A stretch of DNA of 64,000 nucleotides from Filomicrobium insigne (GTDB taxonomy: Bacteria; Pseudomonadota; Alphaproteobacteria; Rhizobiales; Hyphomicrobiaceae): assembly GCF_900104305.1 (NCBI RefSeq), contig NZ_FNJC01000002.1:186001-250000 (forward strand), read 5' to 3'. This document shows, piece by piece, positions 1 through 9,111 of the stretch. The stretch's first letter is position 1. Every line of letters begins with the position of its first letter. The notes under the pieces are model-generated. The model saw nothing but the letters and a program-made list of their open reading frames with translations, ran no database searches and had not been told where the DNA came from. Both the position numbers and the translations under genes were made by a program.

Positions 1-1078
1 CTGGCGTTCCACGCGCAATAACGCGAGCGTCGACGTCCGGAGCAATCGGCACCTTGCGCATGTGAACGCGGAGGATCTTTTCGCGTCCCAACACATCGGG
101 ATTCGGCACAATGATCTGACGGTCGAAACGGCCTGGACGCAGAAGCGCAGGGTCAAGCACGTCAGGACGGTTGGTTGCTGCGATGATGATGACGCCTTCG
201 TTCGCTTCAAAGCCGTCCATCTCGACGAGCAACTGGTTCAGCGTTTGCTCACGCTCGTCGTTACCACCACCAAGGCCCGCACCACGATGCCGACCGACCG
301 CATCGATTTCATCGATGAAGATGATGCAGGGTGCGTTCTTCTTCGCCTGCTCAAACATGTCGCGGACGCGGCTCGCACCGACACCCACGAACATCTCAAC
401 GAAGTCCGAACCCGAAATAGTGAAGAACGGCACGTTGGCTTCACCAGCGACCGCACGTGCGATAAGCGTCTTACCGGTGCCCGGAGGGCCGACGAGCAGA
501 CAGCCGCGCGGAATACGACCGCCCAGCCTCTGGAACTTCTGCGGGTCGCGCAGGAACTCGACGATTTCCTGAAGATCAGTTTTTGCCTCGTCAACACCAG
601 CGACGTCATCGAACGTCACGCGTCCATGCCGCTCCGTAAGAAGTTTGGCGCGCGACTTTCCAAAGCCCATCGCACGGCCGGAACCTGACTGCATCTGACG
701 CATGAAGAAAATCCACACCGCAATCAACAGCAGCATGGGGAACCAGTTGAGCAGCACGCTCATGATGGAAGGGACGTCCTCGTCGCGCGGGGCAACCTTA
801 AAATTAACGTCCTTCGCACGCAGGCGCTCAACGAGGCCGGGATCTTCAGGCGCGTAGGTCTGGAACGCACCACCGGCATCTTTCATGGTGCCGGAAATCC
901 GGTTACCTGCGATTGTCGCATCCGCCACCTTGCCCGCCTCAACTGCGGTCAGGAACTCCGAATACGTAATCTCGTCACCGCGCCGGCTCTGCGCAGGATT
1001 ATTGAACAGATTAAATAACGCCGCCAACAGAACCAGGATTGCTACCCAAATGGCGAGCTTCTGGAAATTTGAGTTCAT
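1..1078 (-). CDS. ftsH: ATP-dependent zinc metalloprotease FtsH (N-terminal part, cut by window edge)
   Basis: Membrane-anchored AAA+ protease that degrades misassembled membrane proteins and selected cytosolic regulators. About 359 residues are visible. There is a TM helix at about residues 7-26, a periplasmic segment, a second TM at about 110-130, then the AAA module with Walker A GPPGTGKT (about 197-204), a Walker B ending in FIDEID (about 255) and the second region of homology [19 protein letters not shown]. The zinc-binding HExxH protease domain lies beyond position 1. The start is the ATG at 1078, reading MNSNFQKLA. It lies downstream of tilS on the same strand, with a promoter-like sequence in the 296-base gap. 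The visible part is a canonical FtsH. Confidence 0.96.
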   Translation of the reverse strand, partial: MNSNFQKLAIWVAILVLLAALFNLFNNPAQSRRGDEITYSEFLTAVEAGKVADATIAGNRISGTMKDAGGAFQTYAPEDPGLVERLRAKDVNFKVAPRDEDVPSIMSVLLNWFPMLLLIAVWIFFMRQMQSGSGRAMGFGKSRAKLLTERHGRVTFDDVAGVDEAKTDLQEIVEFLRDPQKFQRLGGRIPRGCLLVGPPGTGKTLIARAVAGEANVPFFTISGSDFVEMFVGVGASRVRDMFEQAKKNAPCIIFIDEIDAVGRHRGAGLGGGNDEREQTLNQLLVEMDGFEANEGVIIIAATNRPDVLDPALLRPGRFDRQIIVPNPDVLGREKILRVHMRKVPIAPDVDARVIARGTP

Positions 1079-1176
1079 TTCTGTTCCTTTTGAGCCCGGC
1101 GACGGGGGCGTTGCCTGGGCTGTCACATCGGCAGCACGCCTGAGCGAATGCCGACGACCCTCTCGATTACTGCGTA

Positions 1177-1205
1177 AAGATAGGAGTTTGCCAGGCTATT
1201 GCCAA
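1177..1205 (-). promoter_or_regulatory. Putative sigma70-type promoter of ftsH
   Basis: On the minus strand TTGGCA (1205-1200) and TATCTT (1182-1177) are separated by exactly 17 bases. Initiation near 1170 would give a leader of about 90 nt before the ftsH start at 1078. The rest of the tilS-ftsH gap (1079-1374) shows no further gene. This is a consensus match only. Confidence 0.45.
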
Positions 1206-1374
1206 GTTAGACATCAAACACCTTGCCTTGGCCAAAGTGATGATGGGTTACAGGCGGAAAACCCCGCCGAGACAAGACTTGTGCTCCAATATGGGCAAGA
1301 AACAGGCCAAAACAATGCGGGCCGACACCCTAGAGTGCCAATGATTTTGGACGATCCTCGCTTAACAGCCCCTT

Positions 1375-2808
1375 TCACGTGGCTACTCGAGGCTTCCCGC
1401 CAGACACCTCCACACCAAGAAATGCAGCCTCGGTTAACCGGCCCTCGCCAGATAAGTTCACGTCCAACGCCCCAAGATACGGCACCGCAACGAGCCGTGC
1501 CTCCAACCATAGGGCAGGTAAAGTCGCGGCTGCGCGTGCCGGCAAACCAAAGTCTGCCAAATCTGGCCTCTCACGCTTCAACTGAGCCCATCCGTCAGCT
1601 CCAAGAGCCGCAACATAGATAGGATCAGACAGATCAGGGCTAGCGGTAAGCCGGAATCTGCGGTCCCAAATCTCACTCTCACCTGCGTGCAGATAGCGTA
1701 TCGGCAAACCATAGCTACCCGCTTCGCGGAAAATCCGCACAACAGGCTCGTTCGCTCCGCGTTGCCTCGCCACCTCGATAATGCAACCGCCCAAGGTTGT
1801 TGAGGCCATCTCGGCGTTCGCGGCCGCAGTGTCAGCCAAGCTGTCGACAAGCGTCTCGATTTGCGACAACTCCGGATCCGACGCGTCTCCGCCCATTCTG
1901 CTCAAAATGGCCTGAAGTCCGCGCACCGCGACCTCGCCCGCATCGCTGAATGCTGCGAGTTTAACGGTGGCATACGCGCCCTCGTTGAAGTTCGCGTTGG
2001 CCTCAATCCATTGTCCGGCCGCCTCCGCCACCAGCGCCTGCACACGTTGAAGACGCCGCGCGCTCCGGCCGAGCGCACGGGAGGTAAGTCCCAGCGATGC
2101 CAACATCTCGCGGGCTTCGCGCAACCGAACCCGCTCAAAGCGCACATCATCATTGCTGGGATCTTCGATCCACGTTTGTCCATCAGCCTCAAGCGTTGCC
2201 TTCAGGCGCGCCTTAGGAACCTCCAAAAGCGGCCTCACGAGCCAGATGCCATCATCCCGCTCGGTCATAGGCATAATACCAGAAAGCCCCTGGATACCGC
2301 TCCCGCGTGCCAGCCGCATAAGCAGCGTTTCAGCCTGATCGTCCTGCGTATGAGCTGTAACAAGTGCTGCCCGCGCCCCTTCGCCTTCGGCGCGATGTCG
2401 CATCTGTAATCGGGAACGCTCCGCAAGGAGTCCCATCAAGAGCCTGTAACGCTCTTCGCGTGCTGCAGCTTGCACCCCGCTAACAGGCTTCTTACCATCC
2501 CAGGTCAGAATGACATGCCCGAAACCGAGCTGAGCGCTGACTTGTCCCACCACCTCAGCCTCATGGCGGGACTCAGGCCGCAATCCATGATCGACGGTGG
2601 CAACGAGGACCTCGGGCCTTTGTCCTTCCTCTAATGTTCCGCGCCAGCGCGAAACCAAGTGCATCAGCGCCATGCTGTCGGAACCACCGGAAACGGCAAG
2701 CACGAGAAGAGAAAACCCCGACAACGACGCCAGCAAGAGTGCAATTTCCCGATCAGAGATCGGCGCGTCATCGTTGCCGTTCGCCGTCATGGCATAACCT
2801 GCTAGCAC
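1375..2808 (-). CDS. tilS: tRNA(Ile)-lysidine synthase TilS
   Basis: Converts C34 of the CAU-anticodon isoleucine tRNA to lysidine using ATP and lysine, so the tRNA reads AUA. The N-terminal PP-loop motif SGGSDS is at residues 40-45, followed by the ATP-pyrophosphatase domain, including an AHTQDDQAETLLMRLARGSG segment typical of TilS, and a C-terminal substrate-binding region. At 477 aa it is within the family range. The longest start is a GTG at 2808, which overlaps the cpoB stop codon (2804-2802). An ATG at 2790 (MTANGNDD), with AGCAGG about 8 bases upstream, is an equally good start. It sits between cpoB and ftsH, the usual tol-pal/tilS/ftsH order of alphaproteobacteria. Confidence 0.93.
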   Translation of the reverse strand: MLAGYAMTANGNDDAPISDREIALLLASLSGFSLLVLAVSGGSDSMALMHLVSRWRGTLEEGQRPEVLVATVDHGLRPESRHEAEVVGQVSAQLGFGHVILTWDGKKPVSGVQAAAREERYRLLMGLLAERSRLQMRHRAEGEGARAALVTAHTQDDQAETLLMRLARGSGIQGLSGIMPMTERDDGIWLVRPLLEVPKARLKATLEADGQTWIEDPSNDDVRFERVRLREAREMLASLGLTSRALGRSARRLQRVQALVAEAAGQWIEANANFNEGAYATVKLAAFSDAGEVAVRGLQAILSRMGGDASDPELSQIETLVDSLADTAAANAEMASTTLGGCIIEVARQRGANEPVVRIFREAGSYGLPIRYLHAGESEIWDRRFRLTASPDLSDPIYVAALGADGWAQLKRERPDLADFGLPARAAATLPALWLEARLVAVPYLGALDVNLSGEGRLTEAAFLGVEVSGGKPRVAT

Positions 2809-3815
2809 CCGGAGCGGCTGCGCTCCGCTGCAGCACGTTCACGGATATGCTGCGGGGCATTGGGGAACTGAGACGTCAACTCGGAATACGACGAGCAGGC
2901 TGCATCCCGCTGCCCAAGCCTATCGAGGCTCATAGCAAGCTTTAACAGACTGTCGGGCGCTTTGGAGCTTTGGCGATAATTCTCGTAGCCTTTCAGGAAC
3001 GCCGAAGCGGCCGCCTTATACTGCGAGCGTACAAAGTGCGTTTCCCCGAGCCAGTACTGAGCATTTCCAGACAGCGGATCGCTAGGATACCTATTCAAGA
3101 AATCTTCGAACGAGGCTTCCGCCGCACCGTAGTCCTGCTGCAGGAGATAGCCATAAGCCGTCTCGTAAAGCTGCTTGGGGTCACCCCCACCCATCGGAGC
3201 AGCTGCGACCTGCTGCGCACCAAATCCGCCGTGATTGCCATTGACGTTGGGATTGGTATTGGCAGAGACGTTGGCATCCTGACTTAAAAGTCCCCCAATG
3301 GGATCTTCCGGAGCAACGTCACTGGTAATCGTCGTCGAGCCAAAGCCACCAAAGTCCTGAAGTCCCGAATCCGACGTATTGGCTGCCACCGCCGGCTGAG
3401 AACCCGCTCCACCCATGCCCCGCGGTGGCGCGATGGCTTGGGTGCTGAACCCGCCCGAGGACTGCATTTGCCGGGAAAGCTGTTCCATCTGCGCCGTCAG
3501 CGCACGAATTTGAGTTTCCATCCCATCGAGACGCGCCGCGTCACTGCCGGACAAGCCGCCGCCCATTCCCGCGCCGGGCACCGTCCCACCACCGGATCGT
3601 GACATGCTCTCCAAAGTGCCGATCACGACCCGCATATCCACGAGCTGTTCTTCGAGCTGCTCGACACGCTTCGTAAGCGCCGCGACACTGTCGCCCTGTT
3701 GCGCGCCAGCTCCTGAAGAGAAGCTTGCGGCGAGCACGCCACCAACAAGTGCGATGGCAAATGGCGCGCGGCGGCAATATCGAAGCATTGTAGAAACCAT
3801 AACTGACCCGCTCAT
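2802..3815 (-). CDS. cpoB: Tol-Pal system protein CpoB/YbgF (periplasmic coiled-coil TPR protein)
   Basis: Periplasmic partner of TolA that coordinates outer-membrane constriction with peptidoglycan synthesis in characterised homologues. An N-terminal signal peptide ends near residue 38 (GAGA/QQ). A short coiled coil follows (VAALTKRVEQLEEQLVDMR), then a long Gly/Ser/Asn-rich linker (about residues 75-205), and C-terminal TPR repeats beginning QLYETAYGYLLQQDYGAAE. The domain order and the position at the end of the tol-pal cluster identify it. At 337 aa it is longer than enterobacterial YbgF because of the linker. Starts at 3815, 3800 and 3788 all keep the signal peptide, and none has a clear Shine-Dalgarno sequence. 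Confidence 0.9.
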   Translation of the reverse strand: MSGSVMVSTMLRYCRRAPFAIALVGGVLAASFSSGAGAQQGDSVAALTKRVEQLEEQLVDMRVVIGTLESMSRSGGGTVPGAGMGGGLSGSDAARLDGMETQIRALTAQMEQLSRQMQSSGGFSTQAIAPPRGMGGAGSQPAVAANTSDSGLQDFGGFGSTTITSDVAPEDPIGGLLSQDANVSANTNPNVNGNHGGFGAQQVAAAPMGGGDPKQLYETAYGYLLQQDYGAAEASFEDFLNRYPSDPLSGNAQYWLGETHFVRSQYKAAASAFLKGYENYRQSSKAPDSLLKLAMSLDRLGQRDAACSSYSELTSQFPNAPQHIRERAAAERSRSGC

Positions 3816-3968
3816 CCCCTAAAGATCTACGAAGTGTTCGTTGTTGCCCTTGGCACGCGACAGAAGAGCATACAGGCCTGTCCGCTGCACCGCAGACCCC
3901 ATCCGGTCGCCGTCAATAGCACCCCACAATAGCTCGGAAAAGCCAATCAACGCGAGGCGCTTATAGCC

Positions 3969-4823
3969 TTACCAACTTGCGGGCCCATCACGTTCTTTGG
4001 GCCTGTAGTAGCTTTGCCCAATTAAAGGTTGGGAATGGTCTACGCGGCGCTCCAGGACAATCGTAACTGCGCGGCGATTCTGAACAGCACATTGCGCACT
4101 GGAGCAATCCGCGACCCGTTCGCTACGTCCCATGGCAACGACCCTGACGCGATCAGGCGCTATGCCTTCCTCAATCAGCCTGGCGCGCACAGCTTCCGCA
4201 CGCCGTGCGGAGAGGATCCTGTTGCCGTCCTCGTCCAATGGCTCGTCCGCATGTCCGGCCACGAGAGCACGAACGCTTGTATCCTGCCGCTTGAGCCAGC
4301 TCGCTTGTCCGCGCAGCACGTTCCGCGCGTGCGCACCAAGATCCGTGCTCCCTTTGGGGAAGAATACACGATCACCAACTGAGCTACGCAAAAGGGTGCT
4401 GAGCCGTTCGCTGGGAACAAGTTCGACATCTGCATGCGCGGAAGCTTGCGACTGAGAAGAGTTGGCTCCAGGAAGCCGTTGCGGCTCCGTGACTTGTGGG
4501 CTCTCCGGGCGGCCATCGCCCATCTGAGAATAGATACGAGCCAGATATCGCCTCGCCGATTCAGCCTCTACCGACTGTGGAAACCGACCAACGAGGCTCT
4601 CAAAAGTCATCTGCGCTTCAAGGTGACTGCCGGCCCGATAGGCAGCGATACCCTTGTCCAGCAAAGGCGTCGGATCCGAAATTTGGGAGGACAGCCCAAC
4701 GCCAGTAGAGCCTGTAACTGTAGGTTGTTCGTCCGCGCGAAGAGGCCCTCCTGTTGCGAGCACCAAAGCCGCTAACAGAATCGCTGCACCCTTCACCTTG
4801 ATTGCTGGAACAGACCGCCACAT
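3969..4823 (-). CDS. TPR-OmpA fusion protein, non-lipidated Pal paralogue
   Basis: Predicted periplasmic peptidoglycan-binding protein. A signal peptide (about residues 1-30, ending PLRA/DE) has no lipobox cysteine. Residues about 50-100 form one TPR-like hairpin pair (LLDKGIAAYRAGSHLEAQM). Residues about 145-260 are an OmpA C-terminal domain with VFFPKGSTDL, GHADEPLDEDGNRILSARRA and QNRRAV. This domain matches the neighbouring Pal closely, including a paired Cys-x4-Cys just before QNRRA in both proteins. It sits between pal and cpoB on the same strand and looks like a pal duplication joined to a CpoB-like TPR. Family membership is clear; its role in the Tol-Pal system is inferred from position. 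Confidence 0.8.
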   Translation of the reverse strand: MWRSVPAIKVKGAAILLAALVLATGGPLRADEQPTVTGSTGVGLSSQISDPTPLLDKGIAAYRAGSHLEAQMTFESLVGRFPQSVEAESARRYLARIYSQMGDGRPESPQVTEPQRLPGANSSQSQASAHADVELVPSERLSTLLRSSVGDRVFFPKGSTDLGAHARNVLRGQASWLKRQDTSVRALVAGHADEPLDEDGNRILSARRAEAVRARLIEEGIAPDRVRVVAMGRSERVADCSSAQCAVQNRRAVTIVLERRVDHSQPLIGQSYYRPKERDGPASW

Positions 4824-5030
4824 TTTCTTCGCCCGCTAACGATTGTTGCTCCTGCCCCAACCATCATCACCTGCTGACAAAGTGCGTTGAGTTTGCGGCC
4901 AAAGTATGCGGTCATCCGTATGCTCACAGCTTGCTTTTCAACTGCCGCAACACTGTAGCCTAAACGCATCGCACCGGCGGCGAGCACAATCGCACTCGCA
5001 AAAACGCCGGTGCAATTACTGTGCGTTGAC

Positions 5031-5537
5031 TTAGCCCGCAACCCGCGAATTCAGCACCGTCTGTGCGCGCCGGTTCTGAGACCAGCACGAAATGTCATTA
5101 CAAACGGCAACCGGGCGTTCCTTACCGTACGAAATCTTCCTGATCCGCGACGCGTTGATGCCAGCCCGTGCGAGATAGTTACGTACGGTCGTGGCGCGAC
5201 GCGCACCAAGCGCGATGTTGTATTCGCGCGTACCACGTTCGTCGGCGTGGCCTTCGATCGTAATCGTGTACTGCGGATACTGCTGCAGCCACTGTGCCTG
5301 CTTCCGTAAAATCTGCTCAGCCTCGGGCGTCAAATCTGAGCTGTCTGTCGTGAAATAGACGATGTCGCCGACGTTGACACTGAAGTCACGCTGCGAGCCT
5401 GGCACCGCGGCACTACCGGGCCCCAATTGAGCTCCGTCCGGCTGCATTTCATTGCTTGCACAGGCCTGCAGCAAGCCGACGGTCAGCACGATGGCTAGCC
5501 CACGTGTCAAAGCACGTAAAAAATGCATGCTGGCCAT
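5031..5537 (-). CDS. pal: Peptidoglycan-associated lipoprotein Pal
   Basis: Outer-membrane lipoprotein that binds peptidoglycan and TolB. The start at 5537 (MASMHFLRAL) is chosen because GAAGGAAA lies just upstream and because the signal peptide then ends in the lipobox LQAC with Cys26 as the lipidated residue. The OmpA domain follows: VYFTTDSSDLT, GHADERGTREYNIALGARRA and SQNRRAQTV. At 168 aa the length is normal for alphaproteobacterial Pal. The open frame extends upstream to 5702, but that extension has no signal-peptide character. It lies between the tiny lipoprotein genes and a second OmpA-domain gene. Confidence 0.96.
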   Translation of the reverse strand: MASMHFLRALTRGLAIVLTVGLLQACASNEMQPDGAQLGPGSAAVPGSQRDFSVNVGDIVYFTTDSSDLTPEAEQILRKQAQWLQQYPQYTITIEGHADERGTREYNIALGARRATTVRNYLARAGINASRIRKISYGKERPVAVCNDISCWSQNRRAQTVLNSRVAG

Positions 5538-6027
5538 AGAATTTCCTTCTCTGTTCCCGGATCGCCCGAATGGCTTTGAGCCGGCATGGCTTGCGATCTC
5601 GCCCTCGGGAATTCCCCAAGCGTTACCGCACTTAATCGTTTCATTGTACGAAATTGTGACCGATTCCAGCGCCGGCTGAAGACAGAGTTGCGTTTTGCGC
5701 ACAGACGAATTGTCATCTTGAGGAGCTTTCCGTCACCGCCAGTTCTCGGGGTACGCGATCTCTAAGGTCAAAAAAAAATGAGCACGATCTGGCGATCAAC
5801 CCGGATGTGGAAAAGTCTTTTTCCTTAGGTGGATATAAATACGGCCGGCAAAAGCCAGCCTCTCCAAATGAGTCATTGTCGTCCATAAAACGGACGACCC
5901 CGGTCCTTGTAGAAACAGACGCCCCCTAAAACGCGAAGAAGGCCGAACTACCACCGCATCTCGCGAGGGCAATTCAGCCTTCTAACTCTTCGCTTACTCC
6001 CGAGAAGGGAGCAAACGCCAAGTGCTC
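5538..6027. other. Intergenic region between pal and the tiny lipoprotein genes
   Basis: No gene was found in this 490-base stretch. On the minus strand it holds several potential hairpins: the terminator-like structure at 5933-5993, a perfect 7-bp inverted repeat GTCGTCC/GGACGAC at 5878-5898, and GGCTGGC/GCCGGCC near 5841-5858. It presumably carries the pal promoter and leader, but no convincing -35/-10 pair was found. Confidence 0.5.
5933..5993 (-). terminator. Possible terminator after the tiny lipoprotein pair
   Basis: Read on the minus strand, AGAAGGCTGAA (5983-5973) pairs with TTCGGCCTTCT (5947-5937) across a long internal loop containing a CTCGCGAG palindrome. It is followed by TCGCGTTTTA. 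Flanking GCGAAGA/TCTTCGC (5993-5987 and 5939-5933) could extend or compete with the stem. It begins about 35 bases after the stop of the second lipoprotein gene. The large loop makes it imperfect. Confidence 0.45.
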
Positions 6028-6156
6028 TTAGCGAGCAACCTGGGTCTGTGCTGGAACCTCAGCACCGAGCTTCATCGGCGTGTGAGGAACTTCGCGACGG
6101 CATGCGCCGAGAGCGACAGCAGCAACAACAGCAGCGATTACGAGAGCGCCCTTCAT
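6028..6156 (-). CDS. Tiny lipoprotein, copy 2 (42 aa)
   Basis: Encodes a 42-residue predicted lipoprotein: Met-Lys-Gly start, a hydrophobic Ala/Val stretch, lipobox LGAC with Cys19, then RREVPHTPMKLGAEVPAQT and a C-terminal VAR. The mature part is only about 24 residues. ATG 6156 is preferred over the in-frame ATG at 6162 because AGGAG then has a 9-base spacing rather than 3. It lies 41 bases downstream of a paralogue (6198-6335) sharing the block ACRREVPHTPMKLGA. Two conserved, separately translated copies with good ribosome sites argue that it is real. No function is recognised. The place between tolB and pal suggests an envelope role. Confidence 0.8.
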   Translation of the reverse strand: MKGALVIAAVVAAVALGACRREVPHTPMKLGAEVPAQTQVAR

Positions 6157-6197
6157 TGTCATATTCTCCTAGTTTAATCCCTTGGCAAATGCCAAAC

Positions 6198-6335
6198 CTA
6201 GCGAGCCACGTGCGCGGTTGCCGGAACATCGGCACCGAGCTTCATCGGCGTATGCGGAACTTCTCGACGGCAAGCCCCCAGCGCGACAGCGCCGACAACC
6301 GCCGAAAGGATGATCAGCCCCTTAACACCCTGCAT
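6198..6335 (-). CDS. Tiny lipoprotein, copy 1 (45 aa)
   Basis: Encodes a 45-residue predicted lipoprotein starting MQGVKGLIIL, with lipobox LGAC (Cys22) and a mature part RREVPHTPMKLGADVPATA ending in VAR. AGGAGAG lies 6 bases before the ATG at 6335. The mature sequence is nearly identical to that of copy 2 just downstream, while the signal peptides and third-codon positions differ. That pattern indicates an older tandem duplication under protein-level selection. It is first in the pair, 281 bases after the tolB stop. No known family was recognised. If exported it would be lipidated at Cys22 and end up as a peptide of about 24 residues. Confidence 0.8.
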   Translation of the reverse strand: MQGVKGLIILSAVVGAVALGACRREVPHTPMKLGADVPATAHVAR

Positions 6336-6616
6336 GGCCTTCTCTCCTGATGCATGATCGGCACTAGCCGAATACTGGGGTACCGGTGGAGCGAGTTTCG
6401 ATCAAGAAGCGAGGCAGTATGTGCACTGTTTTCCCCCCTGCTTGATGCGAAAATACCACTCCGTGTTCAAGGTTCACCAGTGTGCCCACAACGCGCTCAC
6501 ATGACAGTGGATAGCACTGAGGATACGGGATTTTCCCACCTCTGATGCTCCCGGAGCCCAGGCCTCAATTTGAGGTAGATAAGTTAAATTCAGGTTAAGC
6601 GGTGTCCCGGTCTGCG

Positions 6617-7999
6617 TCAGTTCAAAAGAGGCGACCACGCCGGGTCTGACGCAAAGGAAGGCGTTTGTACGATTCGCTCATTGTAGCCGGTGATGTCGAC
6701 TGAGATGAGCCGCGGACCACCATTCTGCCCCTGCGATTCTCGAAAGAACATGAGCACACGTCCGTTCGGCGCCCAGGTCGGCCCCTCATTGTGGAAGCCT
6801 TCGCTCAAGATGCGTTCCCCCGATCCATCTGGGTGCATGACACCGATCAGGAAGCGTCCCATAAGTTGCTTAGTAAACGCGATGTAATCCCCACGCGGCG
6901 ACCACACGGGCGTCGAGTATCGGCCTGAGCCAAGGCTAACCCGATGAGCGCCACTGCCGTCTGCGTTCATGACGTAGAGTTGCTGATTCCCCTCCCGATC
7001 CGACTCGAAAACGATGCGATCACCGTTCGGAGAATAGCTCGGACCTGTATCGATAGCATCGGACGCTGGCGTGAGCCGACGATTCTGCCGTGTCCGCAGA
7101 TCCATCTCAAAGATGCTCGACCCGCCTCCTTCTTGCAGGCTCATGATGATGCGTTGACCATCGGGTGAGAACCGTGGTGCGAACGTCATGTTGGGAAAAT
7201 CACCCACCGACTGACGTTGCCCGGACTGAAGGTTCATCAGATAAACGCGGGGGTTCCCACCACCGTAGGACATGAATGCAATCTCTTGCCCGGAAGGAGA
7301 AAAACGTGGTGTGAGCACAAGCTCATTACCGCTGCTAAGCCGACGCACGTTGTGCCCATCCTGATCCATGATCGCCAAACGTTTGACGCGTTGCTGCTTC
7401 GGCCCGGTCTCATCGATGAACACGACCCGGGTATCGAAGTAACCGGTTTCACCGGTGAGCTTCTGGTAGATCTGGTCCGCAATAATGTGCCCCAGCCGGC
7501 GCCAATTTTGACCGGAAGTCGAAAAGCGCTGCCCAGCGAGCTGGCGCCCCGTCGAAACATCCCACAGGCGGAATTCCGCTGTAATCCGTTGCTCGGAGGC
7601 TTCGACGACCCGGCCGACGACAAGCGCGTCGGCACGAATAGCCCGCCAATCAGGAAAACGTGGTGCTTGATTGATCTCGCTCACTTGCTCCAGATAAGAA
7701 GCAGGCGCCAGGGTCTGGAACAGGCCTGAACTGTTGAGGTCACCCGCAATGACCCCAGCGAGATCGGATCCAAGCTGATTGTCTGCTCCTAGAAAGGCCG
7801 GAATCGCAATTGGGATCGGCGCGATCGTCGCCTGCCGCTGCGTACCGCGCAAGCCACCCTCATCCTGCGCCCACGCAGAACCACCAACGAGGGCCAATCC
7901 GACCAACACCGTAAGCCCAAGCACCATAAAACGACCCATGGCAGAGGATCTGCGTTGGGATGCAATTGCAGCGCGATCTGCACATCGGGCTGACGTCAT
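6617..7999 (-). CDS. tolB: Tol-Pal translocation protein TolB
   Basis: Periplasmic six-bladed beta-propeller that links TolA to Pal. The start at 7999 ([10 protein letters not shown]) has AAGGA 8 bases upstream. The open frame reaches 8113, but that extra part would overlap the end of tolA. A signal peptide (about residues 20-45, ending SAWAQ) is followed by the N-terminal TolB domain ([23 protein letters not shown]) and WD40-like PD40 repeats such as [20 protein letters not shown] and [19 protein letters not shown]. At 460 aa the length is slightly above the usual 420-440. It is in tandem with tolA (68-base gap). Confidence 0.96.
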   Translation of the reverse strand: MTSARCADRAAIASQRRSSAMGRFMVLGLTVLVGLALVGGSAWAQDEGGLRGTQRQATIAPIPIAIPAFLGADNQLGSDLAGVIAGDLNSSGLFQTLAPASYLEQVSEINQAPRFPDWRAIRADALVVGRVVEASEQRITAEFRLWDVSTGRQLAGQRFSTSGQNWRRLGHIIADQIYQKLTGETGYFDTRVVFIDETGPKQQRVKRLAIMDQDGHNVRRLSSGNELVLTPRFSPSGQEIAFMSYGGGNPRVYLMNLQSGQRQSVGDFPNMTFAPRFSPDGQRIIMSLQEGGGSSIFEMDLRTRQNRRLTPASDAIDTGPSYSPNGDRIVFESDREGNQQLYVMNADGSGAHRVSLGSGRYSTPVWSPRGDYIAFTKQLMGRFLIGVMHPDGSGERILSEGFHNEGPTWAPNGRVLMFFRESQGQNGGPRLISVDITGYNERIVQTPSFASDPAWSPLLN

Positions 8000-8067
8000 T
8001 ACGAAAATCCTTCTTGTGTTCTGGCACCTGGCAACGGGTCCCACGAGTGGGACCTTAATGTGGCCGC

Positions 8068-9105
8068 TCAAAGCATGTGTCTCGGATCGAAGTCCCAAAT
8101 GATTGTCCGCCACGCGGTATAACGGTCTCGCGGAAGATTAAAGGGCGCGCATTCAGTAACAGCAGCAAGAGCCGCGCGCGCGGCAGCCTGAAAGACCGGA
8201 TCTGAGCGTCCGTTTTCAACCGTTGGCGGGCCATCCAACGACCCGTCCTCGCGCAACCGCCATCGGACCGTTACCACAATAGCCTCGATACCACCGCCGC
8301 CACCTGGCAGCCGCCAGCAATTGCGCAACTGGGCACTGATCTGCCCTTTCAGCAAATCAGCCTCCCGCGCGGTCAACTCATTGCCACGGCCTTCGCGCTC
8401 GCCAGCAGTCGGTCCCTCATAATCGGTTGGCTTGCTGGGCGCTTGACCAGAACGCGGAGAACCCCGCTTTTCCGGCGTCTTGTCGATGAGCGCCGCCATG
8501 CGATCGGTGAAGGATTCCTTGTTCTTAGCCTCTTGACGTCGCTTTTCCTCAGCGAGCTTCTTTTTACGCTCTTCCTCCCGCTTCTTCCGGGCAGCTTCCT
8601 TCTTTTTCTGCTCCGCCTCTTTCTTTTTGCGTTCAGCCTCTTTTTTCTTACGCTCCTGTTCCGCCTTTGCCTTCCGCTCCGCCTCCAATTTCGCAGCTTC
8701 TTCAGGAGTGGGCTGTTGCGGTGGCAAAGCCGCAATCTGCTCGGCGATCGGATCCGGCTTTTCCAGCGGAGACGGCTTATCGGGCTTTTCCGCCTTTTCC
8801 GGTTCAGTCTTTTCAGGTTCAGGTGGAGGTGCGGCCGCCGGTGGCGGTTCAGCCATTTCAGGCTTCGGTTTGGGCGCTTCTTTCTTGGAAATCTGAGGCT
8901 CGGGCTTTTCCTGCTCTTTCGCTTCCAATTCCTTGGCTTGCGGATCGCCCTGCTTCAGCCGCGTGAATTCCGAAACCGTAACCAATTCCGCTTCAATCGT
9001 CGGCGATTCCGGCATGGGAAGTTCGGACGTTGAATGAAAGTTCGCGACCGCCCAGGCCAAAAGACCCGCGTGAAGCAAGAGGGAGATAGCGAGTCCGAAG
9101 TACAC
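8068..9105 (-). CDS. tolA: Tol-Pal inner-membrane bridging protein TolA
   Basis: Inner-membrane protein spanning the periplasm and pulled by TolQR to act on TolB/Pal. There is one N-terminal TM helix (about residues 2-22). A Pro/Glu/Lys-rich linker (60-135) and a highly charged Lys/Glu/Arg/Ala helix (about 135-205) follow. The C-terminal domain (about 245-345) contains [13 protein letters not shown] and [11 protein letters not shown]. The start must be the GTG at 9105: the tolR stop (9114-9112) is in the same frame two codons upstream, and no other start precedes the TM helix. GAGGAG sits only 2 bases before the GTG, so translation may be coupled to tolR termination. Confidence 0.92.
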   Translation of the reverse strand: MYFGLAISLLLHAGLLAWAVANFHSTSELPMPESPTIEAELVTVSEFTRLKQGDPQAKELEAKEQEKPEPQISKKEAPKPKPEMAEPPPAAAPPPEPEKTEPEKAEKPDKPSPLEKPDPIAEQIAALPPQQPTPEEAAKLEAERKAKAEQERKKKEAERKKKEAEQKKKEAARKKREEERKKKLAEEKRRQEAKNKESFTDRMAALIDKTPEKRGSPRSGQAPSKPTDYEGPTAGEREGRGNELTAREADLLKGQISAQLRNCWRLPGGGGGIEAIVVTVRWRLREDGSLDGPPTVENGRSDPVFQAAARAALAAVTECAPFNLPRDRYTAWRTIIWDFDPRHML

Positions 9106-9111
9106 CGCTCC

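Noticed and set aside
5878..5898. Perfect 7-bp inverted repeat GTCGTCC/GGACGAC
   Set aside because: It could be an operator or mRNA hairpin, but it has no T-tail, no second copy in the window and no matching known operator.
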